This document shows, piece by piece, positions 15,842 to 22,136 of a stretch of DNA of 22,136 nucleotides. The DNA is taken from contig JAHEYE010000038.1 in NCBI GenBank assembly GCA_023251695.1, forward strand, positions 1-22,136, in the 5' to 3' direction. A program made the position numbers and the translations under genes. Each line of letters starts with the position of its first letter. The stretch's first letter is position 1. Under the pieces are notes generated by a model. It was not told the DNA's origin. It saw only the letters and a list, made by a program, of their open reading frames with translations, and did no database searches. Origin of the DNA: Sphingobacteriaceae bacterium (lineage in GTDB: Bacteria; Bacteroidota; Bacteroidia; B-17B0; Aurantibacillaceae).

Positions 15842-16761
15842 TGCAGCGTCAGTCCTTCGAACTATTAATATTAGGAAGCAGTTCAGCTGCCCCGACAACT
15901 AAAAGAAATCCCTCCGCTCAGTTACTTAATGTAGCTGAGCGTTTTTTTTTAATGGATTGCGGTGAAGCCACCCAAATTCAACTGCGTAAATACAAAACTA
16001 AGTTCCAGAAAATAGACCATATATTTATTTCGCATTTGCATGGCGATCATTTTCTAGGCTTACCCGGCTTTTTGGCAAGCATGCATTTATTGGGAAGAAA
16101 ACAGGAATTAAATGTTTACGCACCTAAAGAATTGAAGGATGTTATTGATATGTTAAACAATGTATCTGAAACGCGCATGAACTATCAAATTAAATGGCAT
16201 TTCACTAAAAATGACAAATTGAATTTATTATTTGAGGATGAAAAAGTGGCGGTCCATTCTTTCCCCATGAAGCACCGCATTTTTTGTACCGGATTTTTAG
16301 TAAAGGAGAAACCCTTGCTAAGGAAAATAGATAAATACGAATTAGAAAAACATAAATTATCGGTAGCGGATATTAATAAATTAAGAAAAGGTGAAGATGT
16401 TATTAATGCAGATGGAAAAAAAGTGAAGAATAAAGATGTGACCATTGATCCGGAGCCACCACGGAGTTTTGCTTATTGCAGTGATACTATTTATGACGAA
16501 GAATTGGTGAAATATGTAAATGGGGTTGATTTACTTTATCATGAAAGCACTTTCTTAAATGATAACGCTAAAAGGGCAGGTGAGACCTTTCATTCAACCG
16601 CCGAACAGGCTTCAAAAATCGCCAAGTTGGCTAAAGTAAAACAACTCTTAATCGGACATTTTTCGGCACGTTATGGTGATTTGGAGCCCTTTATTAAGGA
16701 GGCCGTCCCTTATTTCAAGAATGTAGTGTTGGCAATTGAAGGCAAAAAACTTAAAATTTAG
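15841..16761 (+). CDS. rnz: Ribonuclease Z
   Basis: RNase Z is a zinc-dependent metallo-beta-lactamase-fold endonuclease that removes the 3' trailer of tRNA precursors. The metal-binding motif HLHGDH is at residues 65-70 (His-65, His-67, Asp-69, His-70). The further ligands fit: His-145 (MKHR), Asp-215 (YCSDT) and His-273 in the family's GHFSARY. An EPPRSFAYCSDT block precedes Asp-215, and ETFHSTAEQA is as expected. Length (306) is normal for the short form. The ATG overlaps the stop of the T9SS cargo gene upstream (TAATG), and no promoter of its own was seen. The start agrees with the family's N-terminus (ELLILGSSSAAPT). Confidence 0.97.
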   Translation: MQRQSFELLILGSSSAAPTTKRNPSAQLLNVAERFFLMDCGEATQIQLRKYKTKFQKIDHIFISHLHGDHFLGLPGFLASMHLLGRKQELNVYAPKELKDVIDMLNNVSETRMNYQIKWHFTKNDKLNLLFEDEKVAVHSFPMKHRIFCTGFLVKEKPLLRKIDKYELEKHKLSVADINKLRKGEDVINADGKKVKNKDVTIDPEPPRSFAYCSDTIYDEELVKYVNGVDLLYHESTFLNDNAKRAGETFHSTAEQASKIAKLAKVKQLLIGHFSARYGDLEPFIKEAVPYFKNVVLAIEGKKLKI

Positions 16762-16792
16762 TTTGCAGATATGATTTTCTTGCATATTTTTG
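16762..16792 (+). promoter_or_regulatory. Promoter of the response-regulator gene
   Basis: TTTG (16762-16765), exactly 19 bases, then TATTTTTG (16785-16792) is a full match to the Bacteroidota consensus TTTG-N19-TAnnTTTG. It begins at the first base after the rnz stop codon. It leaves about 25 bases to the TTG start. Confidence 0.75.
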
Positions 16793-16817
16793 TTTAAAAT
16801 TATTCTAAATAAGAAAA

Positions 16818-17495
16818 TTGACTAAAGTCCTTATAGCTGATAAAAACTACCTAAGCCGTGTTGGAGCAGAATTGCTCATTAGCAGTCTAAAGGGCTATGA
16901 ATTACTACCTTCCGCTATTACCGATTTTGATGATTTAACTAAAAAGATAAGCACATTTTCTCCTGATATTCTTATTCTCGATTTCTTTTCTTTTAACCTT
17001 TCTTCAGCTGATATTAAATTATTAAGCCGTAAAATAAAAAATCTTAAAGTATTAGCTATTACTGAAGCTTTAAGTAAAAATGAAATTAATAACGCATTGA
17101 ATTCTGGCGTTAATAGTTACTTATTGAAAGAGTGTGACAGAGAAGAAATTATCGAGGCGATTGTTGCTACTTTAAACAACGAACGTTTTTTATGCGGTAA
17201 AGTAAGTTCTGTTTTAACTTCTGCACCTGAAGTAGCCGAAAGTAAAGCTTTAATTAAAACTTATTCCTGCGAAGGTTTTAATGTGACTGAACGTGAAATT
17301 GAGATTATTAAATACATTGCTGAAGGTTTGTCGAACAAACAAATTGCCGATAAATTAAATTTAAGTACGCACACCGTAAATACCCATCGTAAAAACATAA
17401 TGAATAAACTGGATGTAAATAATACGGCCGGTATTGTTATGTACGCTGTTAAGAATCAGCTTTTGGAAACAAATCACTTTTTGTTTTCCAATTAA
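16818..17495 (+). CDS. NarL/FixJ-type response regulator, orphan, TTG start
   Basis: A 225-residue transcription regulator. The receiver domain (1-120) has the phosphoacceptor Asp-55 (ILILDFF), Thr-82 and Lys-104 (LLKE). The acidic pocket has only Asp-8; the usual second acid is Lys-9 (IADKN). The LuxR-type HTH spans about 157-220: VTEREIEIIKYIAEGLSNKQIADKLN with the recognition helix LSTHTVNTHRKNIMNKL. Start: an in-frame TAA at 16806-16808 lies just upstream, and the receiver's first strand begins at residue 3, so TTG at 16818 is the only sensible start. No histidine kinase is in the window, so the partner and target genes are unknown. A consensus promoter lies upstream. The gene ends stop-to-stop against the convergent LVIVD gene. 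Confidence 0.93.
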   Translation: MTKVLIADKNYLSRVGAELLISSLKGYELLPSAITDFDDLTKKISTFSPDILILDFFSFNLSSADIKLLSRKIKNLKVLAITEALSKNEINNALNSGVNSYLLKECDREEIIEAIVATLNNERFLCGKVSSVLTSAPEVAESKALIKTYSCEGFNVTEREIEIIKYIAEGLSNKQIADKLNLSTHTVNTHRKNIMNKLDVNNTAGIVMYAVKNQLLETNHFLFSN

Positions 17496-17512
17496 TTATT
17501 CAATAATTAATT
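17490..17512. repeat. 23-bp perfect palindrome spanning two convergent stop codons
   Basis: AATTAATTATT (17490-17500), C, AATAATTAATT (17502-17512) is an 11-bp perfect inverted repeat around one base. It contains the TAA of the regulator (17493-17495) and the TAA of the opposite gene (17496-17498, TTA on the plus strand). It is all A/T except the centre, so it would be a weak RNA hairpin. A terminator role is possible but unproven. Confidence 0.5.
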
Positions 17513-18941
17513 TTCCTGTTTTTACTAAGTTTCCTTTTCCTGAATTTATCCGGTAAAAGTAAACGCCCTGACTGAAAACATGTGTATTTAATTTATTCAC
17601 ACCTTTTAGTATTACAGAACTGATTATTTGCCTTCCCGTTAAATCATAAATCCTGATAGAACCGGGTTCATTCTCTGAATTAACAAATACTTCACCTGAA
17701 GCCGGATTCGGATAAACAGAAATAGTCTTTTCATCTGAGTACTCTTGTATACCGCTAGTACATGCATTATTATAAGTAAGAATTTTAACACCGCTCCATT
17801 GTGAATTAAAAGGAATGTACAGTGGCCAGGTTGAAATATAACATATATACAATTGGTTTTGGTATTTCCCGAGTCCCCAAGTTCCCAAAGTATCCGTTTT
17901 ATTTCCATATTGCGAACACGAATCAGGTAATGCAGGATTTGCAACGCTCACAGCCATTACATCGCTTCTTCCGGCACTCATAAATACCATTTTACAATTG
18001 GCGTCAAATTCTATTTCGTTGGTGTGACCCGGACTATTAAACCAGGTATTAGAAGCAAGATGCGCTTTCCAAGGATTCCACCAACCAACCTGAGATATAT
18101 TAGCAGTATCCTTTATTTTCAAAACTTCCATACCTGCGTAATCACAAGCAACATAAACCAAACTATCATTCAGTACTAAATTATTATAAGCTCTTGGTCG
18201 AGTAAGCATAACAGGGTTTGAATATCTTCCTGTTTCTTTTAAACTGCTTTTATTACTAGCATTTATAATCCGTAAACCACCCGCGTCATAACATAAATAA
18301 ATAATATTATTTTTAACTACAATACTCCGTGCATTTATTTTATCGAGTTCAGATGCGCTTGGACCAACCTTAGGGAAATTTACATTAGGAACTAATTGTG
18401 AAACAAAAACAGGAGCTGATTTATTAGTCACATCCAAAACTAAAACGCCGTTTTGCATCGCTGCTAAAAAAGCATAATTTCCATCAACCGTAACACACGC
18501 CGCGCCGCTTGGGGCTGAGAATGTATAAATACTTGTAACTGTAGGCGAATTAGGATTTGAAACATTCACAATAGCCAAACCACTGCTCTGCGCGGTAGAG
18601 CTGAATATACTTCCAAGAGCCAGATACAAGTAATTTCCCGCCTGCGTCATATTATTCACGTCTAAATTATTTAAAGCAGATACCGCAACCGAGCTTGCAA
18701 ATACAGGAGCCGCCAAACTTGATATGTTATAGATTTGAAGTCCTTGTGCTTTCGCGGCAACATATAAATATGGTTTTGATGGGGTACTGTCGCGCCTTGC
18801 CGTCATATTATGATTAAATAAGGGATTAGGCATTGCCTTTTCGCCCGGCTTCACAAAATTAACAGGACTTAAACATTGAGCAAAACTGCTTATTGAAACA
18901 ATAGATAAGAGAACGGTGACTAAAAAAGTAATTAATTTCAT
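17496..18941 (-). CDS. LVIVD-repeat protein with T9SS type A sorting domain
   Basis: A 481-residue exported protein. The signal peptide is MKLITFLVTVLLSIVSISSFAQ. Residues about 55-390 contain repeated units of the LVIVD/beta-propeller-like type: YLYVAAKAQGLQIYNISSLAAPVF, then YLYLAL...GLAIVNVSNPNSPTV, YAFLAAMQNGVLVLDVTNKSAPVF, IIYLCYDAGGLRIINASNKSS and LVYVACDYAGMEVLKI. The C-terminal ~75 residues are a type A sorting domain (ISVYPNPASGEVFVNSE, SIRIYDLTGRQIISS, SQGVYFYRINSGKG, KTGKLIIE). It should be secreted by T9SS and displayed at or released from the surface. Function of LVIVD proteins is poorly known; no enzyme motif is visible. It is divergent from accA across 148 bp in which I see no clear promoter for this gene. 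Confidence 0.92.
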   Translation of the reverse strand: MKLITFLVTVLLSIVSISSFAQCLSPVNFVKPGEKAMPNPLFNHNMTARRDSTPSKPYLYVAAKAQGLQIYNISSLAAPVFASSVAVSALNNLDVNNMTQAGNYLYLALGSIFSSTAQSSGLAIVNVSNPNSPTVTSIYTFSAPSGAACVTVDGNYAFLAAMQNGVLVLDVTNKSAPVFVSQLVPNVNFPKVGPSASELDKINARSIVVKNNIIYLCYDAGGLRIINASNKSSLKETGRYSNPVMLTRPRAYNNLVLNDSLVYVACDYAGMEVLKIKDTANISQVGWWNPWKAHLASNTWFNSPGHTNEIEFDANCKMVFMSAGRSDVMAVSVANPALPDSCSQYGNKTDTLGTWGLGKYQNQLYICYISTWPLYIPFNSQWSGVKILTYNNACTSGIQEYSDEKTISVYPNPASGEVFVNSENEPGSIRIYDLTGRQIISSVILKGVNKLNTHVFSQGVYFYRINSGKGNLVKTGKLIIE

Positions 18942-19058
18942 AGTGTTGGTTTTGTTATAAGACCCTTTATACGCTAATAAGTTTAAGCTAAGTTAATAAT
19001 AAAATATTTCGGTTATATATAATTGATTTACAAATAGTTATAGAGGATTATTTTTGCT

Positions 19059-19066
19059 TATATTTG
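19059..19066 (+). promoter_or_regulatory. -7 promoter element of accA-efp
   Basis: TATATTTG matches TAnnTTTG and lies 23 bases before the accA ATG at 19090. No TTTG was found at the -33 distance, so the promoter is only half supported. Confidence 0.45.
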
Positions 19067-19089
19067 CAAGCTAATTTTATAGAGAACAC

Positions 19090-20052
19090 ATGACTTATCT
19101 TGATTTTGAAAAGCCGGTTGAAGAGTTGGAAAAGGAACTCGAGAAATTGAAGGAAATGGCTGCAAAAAGTAAAGTAGATTTATCGAAATCGATTACGGAA
19201 CTGGAAGGCAAGGTTCAGGAAAAGATTATTGAATTATACAGCAACTTAACCCCCTGGCAACGCGTTCAGGTTTCGCGTCACCCCGACCGACCTTATACAT
19301 TAGCTTATATTGATCACGTATCCAACAAAACATTTATGGAGCTGCATGGCGACCGTACTGTAGGGGATGATAAAGCAATGGTTGGTGGATTTGGTGATGT
19401 AGATGGGCAAACCGTTATGTTTATTGGCCAGCAAAAAGGTATTAATACTAAAATGCGTCAGATACGTCGTTTTGGTATGGCAAATCCTGAAGGTTACCGA
19501 AAAGCCTTGCGCTTAATGAAACTTGCTGAAAAATTTAATAAACCAATCGTAACATTTATTGATACACCCGGAGCTTATCCCGGATTAGAAGCTGAAGAGC
19601 GCGGACAGGGTGAAGCTATTGCCAGAAACCTATTAGAAATGGTACAGTTAAAAGTTCCGGTTATTTGTGTGATTATTGGAGAAGGCGCAAGCGGCGGAGC
19701 TTTAGGAATTGGTATTGGCGATAAAGTTTTGATGTTAGAAAATACATGGTATTCGGTAATTTCCCCTGAATCATGTTCATCTATTTTATGGCGTAGTTGG
19801 AGTTTTAAAGAAAAAGCTGCTGAAGCTTTGAAATTAACTTCGTACGACATGAATAAAAACGGATTGATTGATGGGGTGATTAAAGAACCTGTAGGGGGCG
19901 CGCACCGCAATCAACAAATTACGTTTGAAACCGTAAAACAGGAAATTATTAAACAACTTAATGCTTTGAAAAAACAAACCGCAGAAGAACGCATTAACCA
20001 GCGCATCGAAAAATTCAGTGCAATGGGTGTTGTTCACGAAATAGATTCTTAA
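19090..20052 (+). CDS. accA: Acetyl-CoA carboxylase carboxyltransferase subunit alpha
   Basis: AccA pairs with AccD to transfer the carboxyl group from biotin on AccB to acetyl-CoA, making malonyl-CoA for fatty acid synthesis in the cytoplasm. The 320-residue length matches typical AccA (about 319). The conserved blocks are all present: an N-terminal coiled segment (residues 1-45, LEKELEKLKEMAAKSKVDLS), then RPYTLAYIDH, ELHGDRTVGDDKAMVGG, PEGYRKALRLMKLAEKFNKP, IDTPGAYPGLEAEERGQGEA, GEGASGGALGIGIGD and SPESCSSILWR. accD is not in the window. efp follows after 29 bp with no terminator, so the two are probably co-transcribed. Confidence 0.98.
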   Translation: MTYLDFEKPVEELEKELEKLKEMAAKSKVDLSKSITELEGKVQEKIIELYSNLTPWQRVQVSRHPDRPYTLAYIDHVSNKTFMELHGDRTVGDDKAMVGGFGDVDGQTVMFIGQQKGINTKMRQIRRFGMANPEGYRKALRLMKLAEKFNKPIVTFIDTPGAYPGLEAEERGQGEAIARNLLEMVQLKVPVICVIIGEGASGGALGIGIGDKVLMLENTWYSVISPESCSSILWRSWSFKEKAAEALKLTSYDMNKNGLIDGVIKEPVGGAHRNQQITFETVKQEIIKQLNALKKQTAEERINQRIEKFSAMGVVHEIDS

Positions 20053-20081
20053 ACTATATTTTAATTTAATACAAAGTAAAA

Positions 20082-20645
20082 ATGGCAGACACAGGCGATA
20101 TCAACATCGGATCGGTAATCAGATTTAACGGTGAATTAATGCAGATAATGGAATACCAACATCGCACACCCGGAAATTTACGTGCGTTTTATCAGGCAAA
20201 AATGCGTAGTTTAAAAACGGGTAAACAAATTGAAAACCGTTTTCGCAGTGGTGAATTAGTGGATGTTGTACGCGTGGATTACAAACAAATGCAGTTTATT
20301 TATCCGGAAGGAGAATTTGCAGTGGTGATGGATAACACAAGCTACGAACAAACCCATATCCCGATGTTTTTATTTGGCGATGCCGGAAAATTTTTGAAAG
20401 AAGGTATGGAAGTAAAAATAAGTTTTGAAGGTGATGAAGTGATTTTAGCTGAAGCTCCAACATTCGTTGAGTGTCAGATTACTTATACCGAACCCGGCGT
20501 AAAAGGTGATACTGCAACTAATACTTTAAAACCGGCAAAAATTGAATCAGGCACAGAAATTAAAGTTCCTTTGTTTATGAATGAAGGCGATTGGGTAAAA
20601 GTGGATACCAGAACCGGTGCTTATGTTGAGAGGATTAAGAAATAA
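20082..20645 (+). CDS. efp: Elongation factor P
   Basis: EF-P binds between the P and E sites and relieves ribosome stalling on polyproline. Three beta domains are recognisable: an N-terminal KOW-like domain (residues 1-65), an OB domain (66-125) and a C-terminal OB domain starting ECQITYTEPGVKGDTATNTLKPA. The C-terminus VDTRTGAYVERIKK is typical, and length (187) is normal. The tip loop reads TPGNLRAF (29-36). Aligned to the E. coli loop KPGKGQAF, the residue that carries beta-lysine (Lys-34) or rhamnose (Arg) in other bacteria is Asn-32 here, so those modifications cannot occur at this site. The gene lies 29 bp behind accA and ends at a terminator. There is no Shine-Dalgarno site, as usual in this phylum. 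Confidence 0.97.
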   Translation: MADTGDINIGSVIRFNGELMQIMEYQHRTPGNLRAFYQAKMRSLKTGKQIENRFRSGELVDVVRVDYKQMQFIYPEGEFAVVMDNTSYEQTHIPMFLFGDAGKFLKEGMEVKISFEGDEVILAEAPTFVECQITYTEPGVKGDTATNTLKPAKIESGTEIKVPLFMNEGDWVKVDTRTGAYVERIKK

Positions 20646-20672
20646 TGAACACTTTATATTTTTAACAAAGCA

Positions 20673-20697
20673 GCCTCAGTTTTTCAGAGGCTTTTTT
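20673..20697 (+). terminator. Terminator after efp
   Basis: GCCTC (20673-20677) pairs with GAGGC (20687-20691) around a 9-base loop and is followed by TTTTTT (20692-20697). The stem is short but the T-run is good. The T-run also supplies the -33 box of the next gene. Confidence 0.75.
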
Positions 20698-20728
20698 GTT
20701 GGAAATGTTTACTATTTTTATATCTTTG
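20695..20728 (+). promoter_or_regulatory. Promoter of the T9SS cargo gene at 20752
   Basis: TATCTTTG (20721-20728) is a full match to TAnnTTTG, 23 bases before the ATG. TTTG at 20695-20698 lies 22 bases upstream, or TTG at 20699-20701 lies 19 bases upstream. Either fits the -33 element. It overlaps the end of the efp terminator. Confidence 0.65.
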
Positions 20729-20751
20729 GTTAAACTTTAAAATTTTATCGC

Positions 20752-21771
20752 ATGAAAAAAATTTACACTCTTATTTTATCACTATTATTTCTTGGTACTT
20801 CGCTTAATGCCCAGCTTTCCTTATCAAAAGCAGCTTACGAACCAACAATCGGTGATTCTTACCTAACCATGGGTTATGATTCAACAAGTGCAATTCCTAA
20901 AACAACCGGAACCGGCCAATTGTGGAGTTTTACAACTTTTAGTGCACAGATAACCAATACTGAGAGCATTACTTATACAACAGTAGCTTCGACACCTGCT
21001 TCTGCAATATTCAGTAGCTCTGCCACCATGTGTAAAATGCGTATAAATGGCAGTAACACACAATACGAATACAATAAAAGCTCGGGTTCAATTTTAGAAT
21101 ATGTTGGAAGCTATGATACATCTGGTCCGCAAACCACAACTTTTTCTAATACCGGAATTATTGCTTCGTGGCCAATTTCGCTTACCAGTTCAAATTCTGA
21201 TGCTTTTGCTGCCGTTCAAACTTCAACATCGAGCACTGTAACTATGAATGGGAATTATTCATACACAGCCACAGGGGCAGGAACCGTTATATTGCCCGGC
21301 GGAAACGTACACACCAATTGTTTGCAGGTGAGAACAACCCTTACTATATCAATGATTCAGGGAACTAATACTTCAACTTATTCAGACAAAACGTATACAT
21401 ATTACAGTGCTTCTGTTAAGGCACCCATCATTGAAATAAATTATCAGTCGCAAACCTCAGGAACAAACACTTCTACAGGATATAATATTTATGTGAACAC
21501 TTCAGCGCAGTCTGTAGGGTTAACCGAAAACAAATCGGCTTCGGCAGATTTCATTGTTTATCCAAACCCTGCTAACGAAAAGGTAAATATATTTTTACCG
21601 GATAATGAAATTCCAAGAAGTATTGAAATAATTGATATGCTGGGAAGAGTAGTAACATCATCAAACAATTCTGTATCTGTTATTACAAGCTCACTTTCGA
21701 AAGGTCTTTATAGCATTCGTGTAAATTCTAAAAACGGTACAGGTCAAAAATCATTAATGATTACTGAATAA
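20752..21771 (+). CDS. Secreted protein with T9SS type A sorting domain
   Basis: A 339-residue exported protein. The signal peptide is MKKIYTLILSLLFLGTSLNAQ. The body (22-260) is very rich in Ser and Thr and poor in charge, with beta-type alternation (ITNTESITYTTVASTPASA, SSTVTMNGNYSYTATGAGTV), and has no motif I can name. It has only two cysteines (in TMCKM and HTNCLQV), which could form one disulfide. The C-terminal ~75 residues are a type A sorting domain (FIVYPNPANEKVNIFLPD, SIEIIDMLGRVVTSS, LSKGLYSIRVNSKNGTGQKSLMI). It should be exported by T9SS. A promoter and a terminator flank it, so it is a single-gene unit. Confidence 0.9.
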   Translation: MKKIYTLILSLLFLGTSLNAQLSLSKAAYEPTIGDSYLTMGYDSTSAIPKTTGTGQLWSFTTFSAQITNTESITYTTVASTPASAIFSSSATMCKMRINGSNTQYEYNKSSGSILEYVGSYDTSGPQTTTFSNTGIIASWPISLTSSNSDAFAAVQTSTSSTVTMNGNYSYTATGAGTVILPGGNVHTNCLQVRTTLTISMIQGTNTSTYSDKTYTYYSASVKAPIIEINYQSQTSGTNTSTGYNIYVNTSAQSVGLTENKSASADFIVYPNPANEKVNIFLPDNEIPRSIEIIDMLGRVVTSSNNSVSVITSSLSKGLYSIRVNSKNGTGQKSLMITE

Positions 21772-21794
21772 ACACCGGAATTTAACAAATTTAG

Positions 21795-21822
21795 GTCCCT
21801 TTTGAAAAGAAGGGACTTTTTT
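21795..21822 (+). terminator. Terminator after the T9SS cargo gene
   Basis: GTCCCTT (21795-21801) pairs perfectly with AAGGGAC (21810-21816) around an 8-base loop and is followed by TTTTTT (21817-21822). It lies 24 bases after the stop codon. Confidence 0.88.
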
Positions 21823-22024
21823 CATTTTGATCTGAAACTATGCCAAATTGGAAGAGAGCTGACTGTTTTTGTCAAAAACCCGACGAAGGCTAAATCCCTT
21901 CAATACCCTATAATCCAGCCGTTTATCGTATTTAACACATAATAACATCTGCCAAAAGTAAGAATTGCCCGTTTTTTGCGTTCTTTATATAGAATTTAAA
22001 CAAAGAAAAGAGGAAGAAAGAAAA
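21823..22024. other. Intergenic region without a recognised gene
   Basis: About 200 bp between the terminator and the last small gene. It holds a short palindrome GTTTTTG-T-CAAAAAC (21865-21879). A purine-rich run (AAAGAAAAGAGGAAGAAAG, 22002-22020) could include a ribosome-binding site for the gene at 22025. I see no convincing promoter and no RNA gene. Confidence 0.4.
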
Positions 22025-22136
22025 ATGAGAGCTTCAGCCAAAAAAATCGACATCAGCAAACAAGAATATCTTGTAAAATTGCGTATTGATAAAAGGACCA
22101 TTATTATGGTTCGTAACGAACAATCTTTAAAGAACT
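22025..22136 (+). CDS. Start of a small unknown gene (3' end beyond window)
   Basis: From the ATG at 22025, 37 codons stay open to the window edge. The peptide begins MRASAKKIDISKQEYLVKL and continues RIDKRTIIMVRNEQSLKN. It is basic, has no signal peptide, and looks like a small cytoplasmic beta-strand protein. The AGAGGAAG upstream (about 12 bases before ATG) is a plausible ribosome-binding site. I vaguely recall similar short hypothetical proteins in Bacteroidota but cannot name a family. Because it is cut off, the call is modest. Confidence 0.55.
   Translation, partial: MRASAKKIDISKQEYLVKLRIDKRTIIMVRNEQSLKN

Noticed and set aside
19575..20037. Minus-strand frames (111 and 67 codons) opposite accA
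   Set aside because: Fully inside the conserved accA coding region, with no start context or recognisable domain.
21865..21879. GTTTTTG-T-CAAAAAC palindrome as a regulatory hairpin
   Set aside because: A one-base loop cannot form in RNA, and there is no promoter next to it; too short to claim as an operator.

Overview
This window looks like chromosomal DNA from a member of the Bacteroidota. It is AT-rich. It carries three proteins with C-terminal type IX secretion (T9SS type A) sorting domains, a DUF5723/TSP3/OmpA outer-membrane protein, and a DUF6089-like beta-barrel. Several upstream regions match the phylum's promoter form TTTG-N19-TAnnTTTG, and strong Shine-Dalgarno sites are mostly absent. 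EF-P has a HRTPGNLRAF tip loop, which I recall from sphingobacterial and cytophagal relatives rather than Bacteroides or Flavobacterium, but the exact family is not determined. I saw no phage genes, IS elements, CRISPR array, tRNA or rRNA. Most of the window is housekeeping and cell-envelope genes.

Layout, left part (1-7085). Two tandem minus-strand genes (the downstream one cut by the window edge) encode paralogous secreted proteins of unknown function. A PaaI-like thioesterase follows on the same strand. Divergent from it is a membrane-anchored SRPBCC + GyrI-like fusion, which converges on msrA across a bidirectional terminator. Upstream of msrA on the same strand is a small secreted protein of unknown function. 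rarA (AAA+ replication/recombination ATPase) is divergent from that pair and overlaps by 7 bp the tail of a minus-strand cluster: prfA, a YbjN-like protein, and a low-molecular-weight tyrosine phosphatase.

Middle part (7184-14946). A run of plus-strand genes: the OmpA-family protein with seven TSP3 calcium-binding repeats, an M13 metallopeptidase, the DUF6089-like barrel, and the chaperone htpG. htpG has a well-formed promoter overlapping an imperfect inverted repeat and ends at a strong terminator.

Right part (15008-22136). A T9SS cargo gene overlaps rnz (RNase Z) by one base. An orphan NarL/FixJ-type response regulator follows; it has to start at TTG. It converges on a LVIVD-repeat T9SS cargo gene, with the two stop codons touching inside a 23-bp palindrome. 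Then come accA and efp, probably co-transcribed, another T9SS cargo gene, and the start of a small unknown gene at the edge.

I did not find a clearly new multi-gene system. The most unusual points are the paralogous secreted pair, the cargo-rnz overlap, the asparagine-tipped EF-P, the htpG operator candidate, the hairpin at the msrA start, and the TTG-started orphan regulator.
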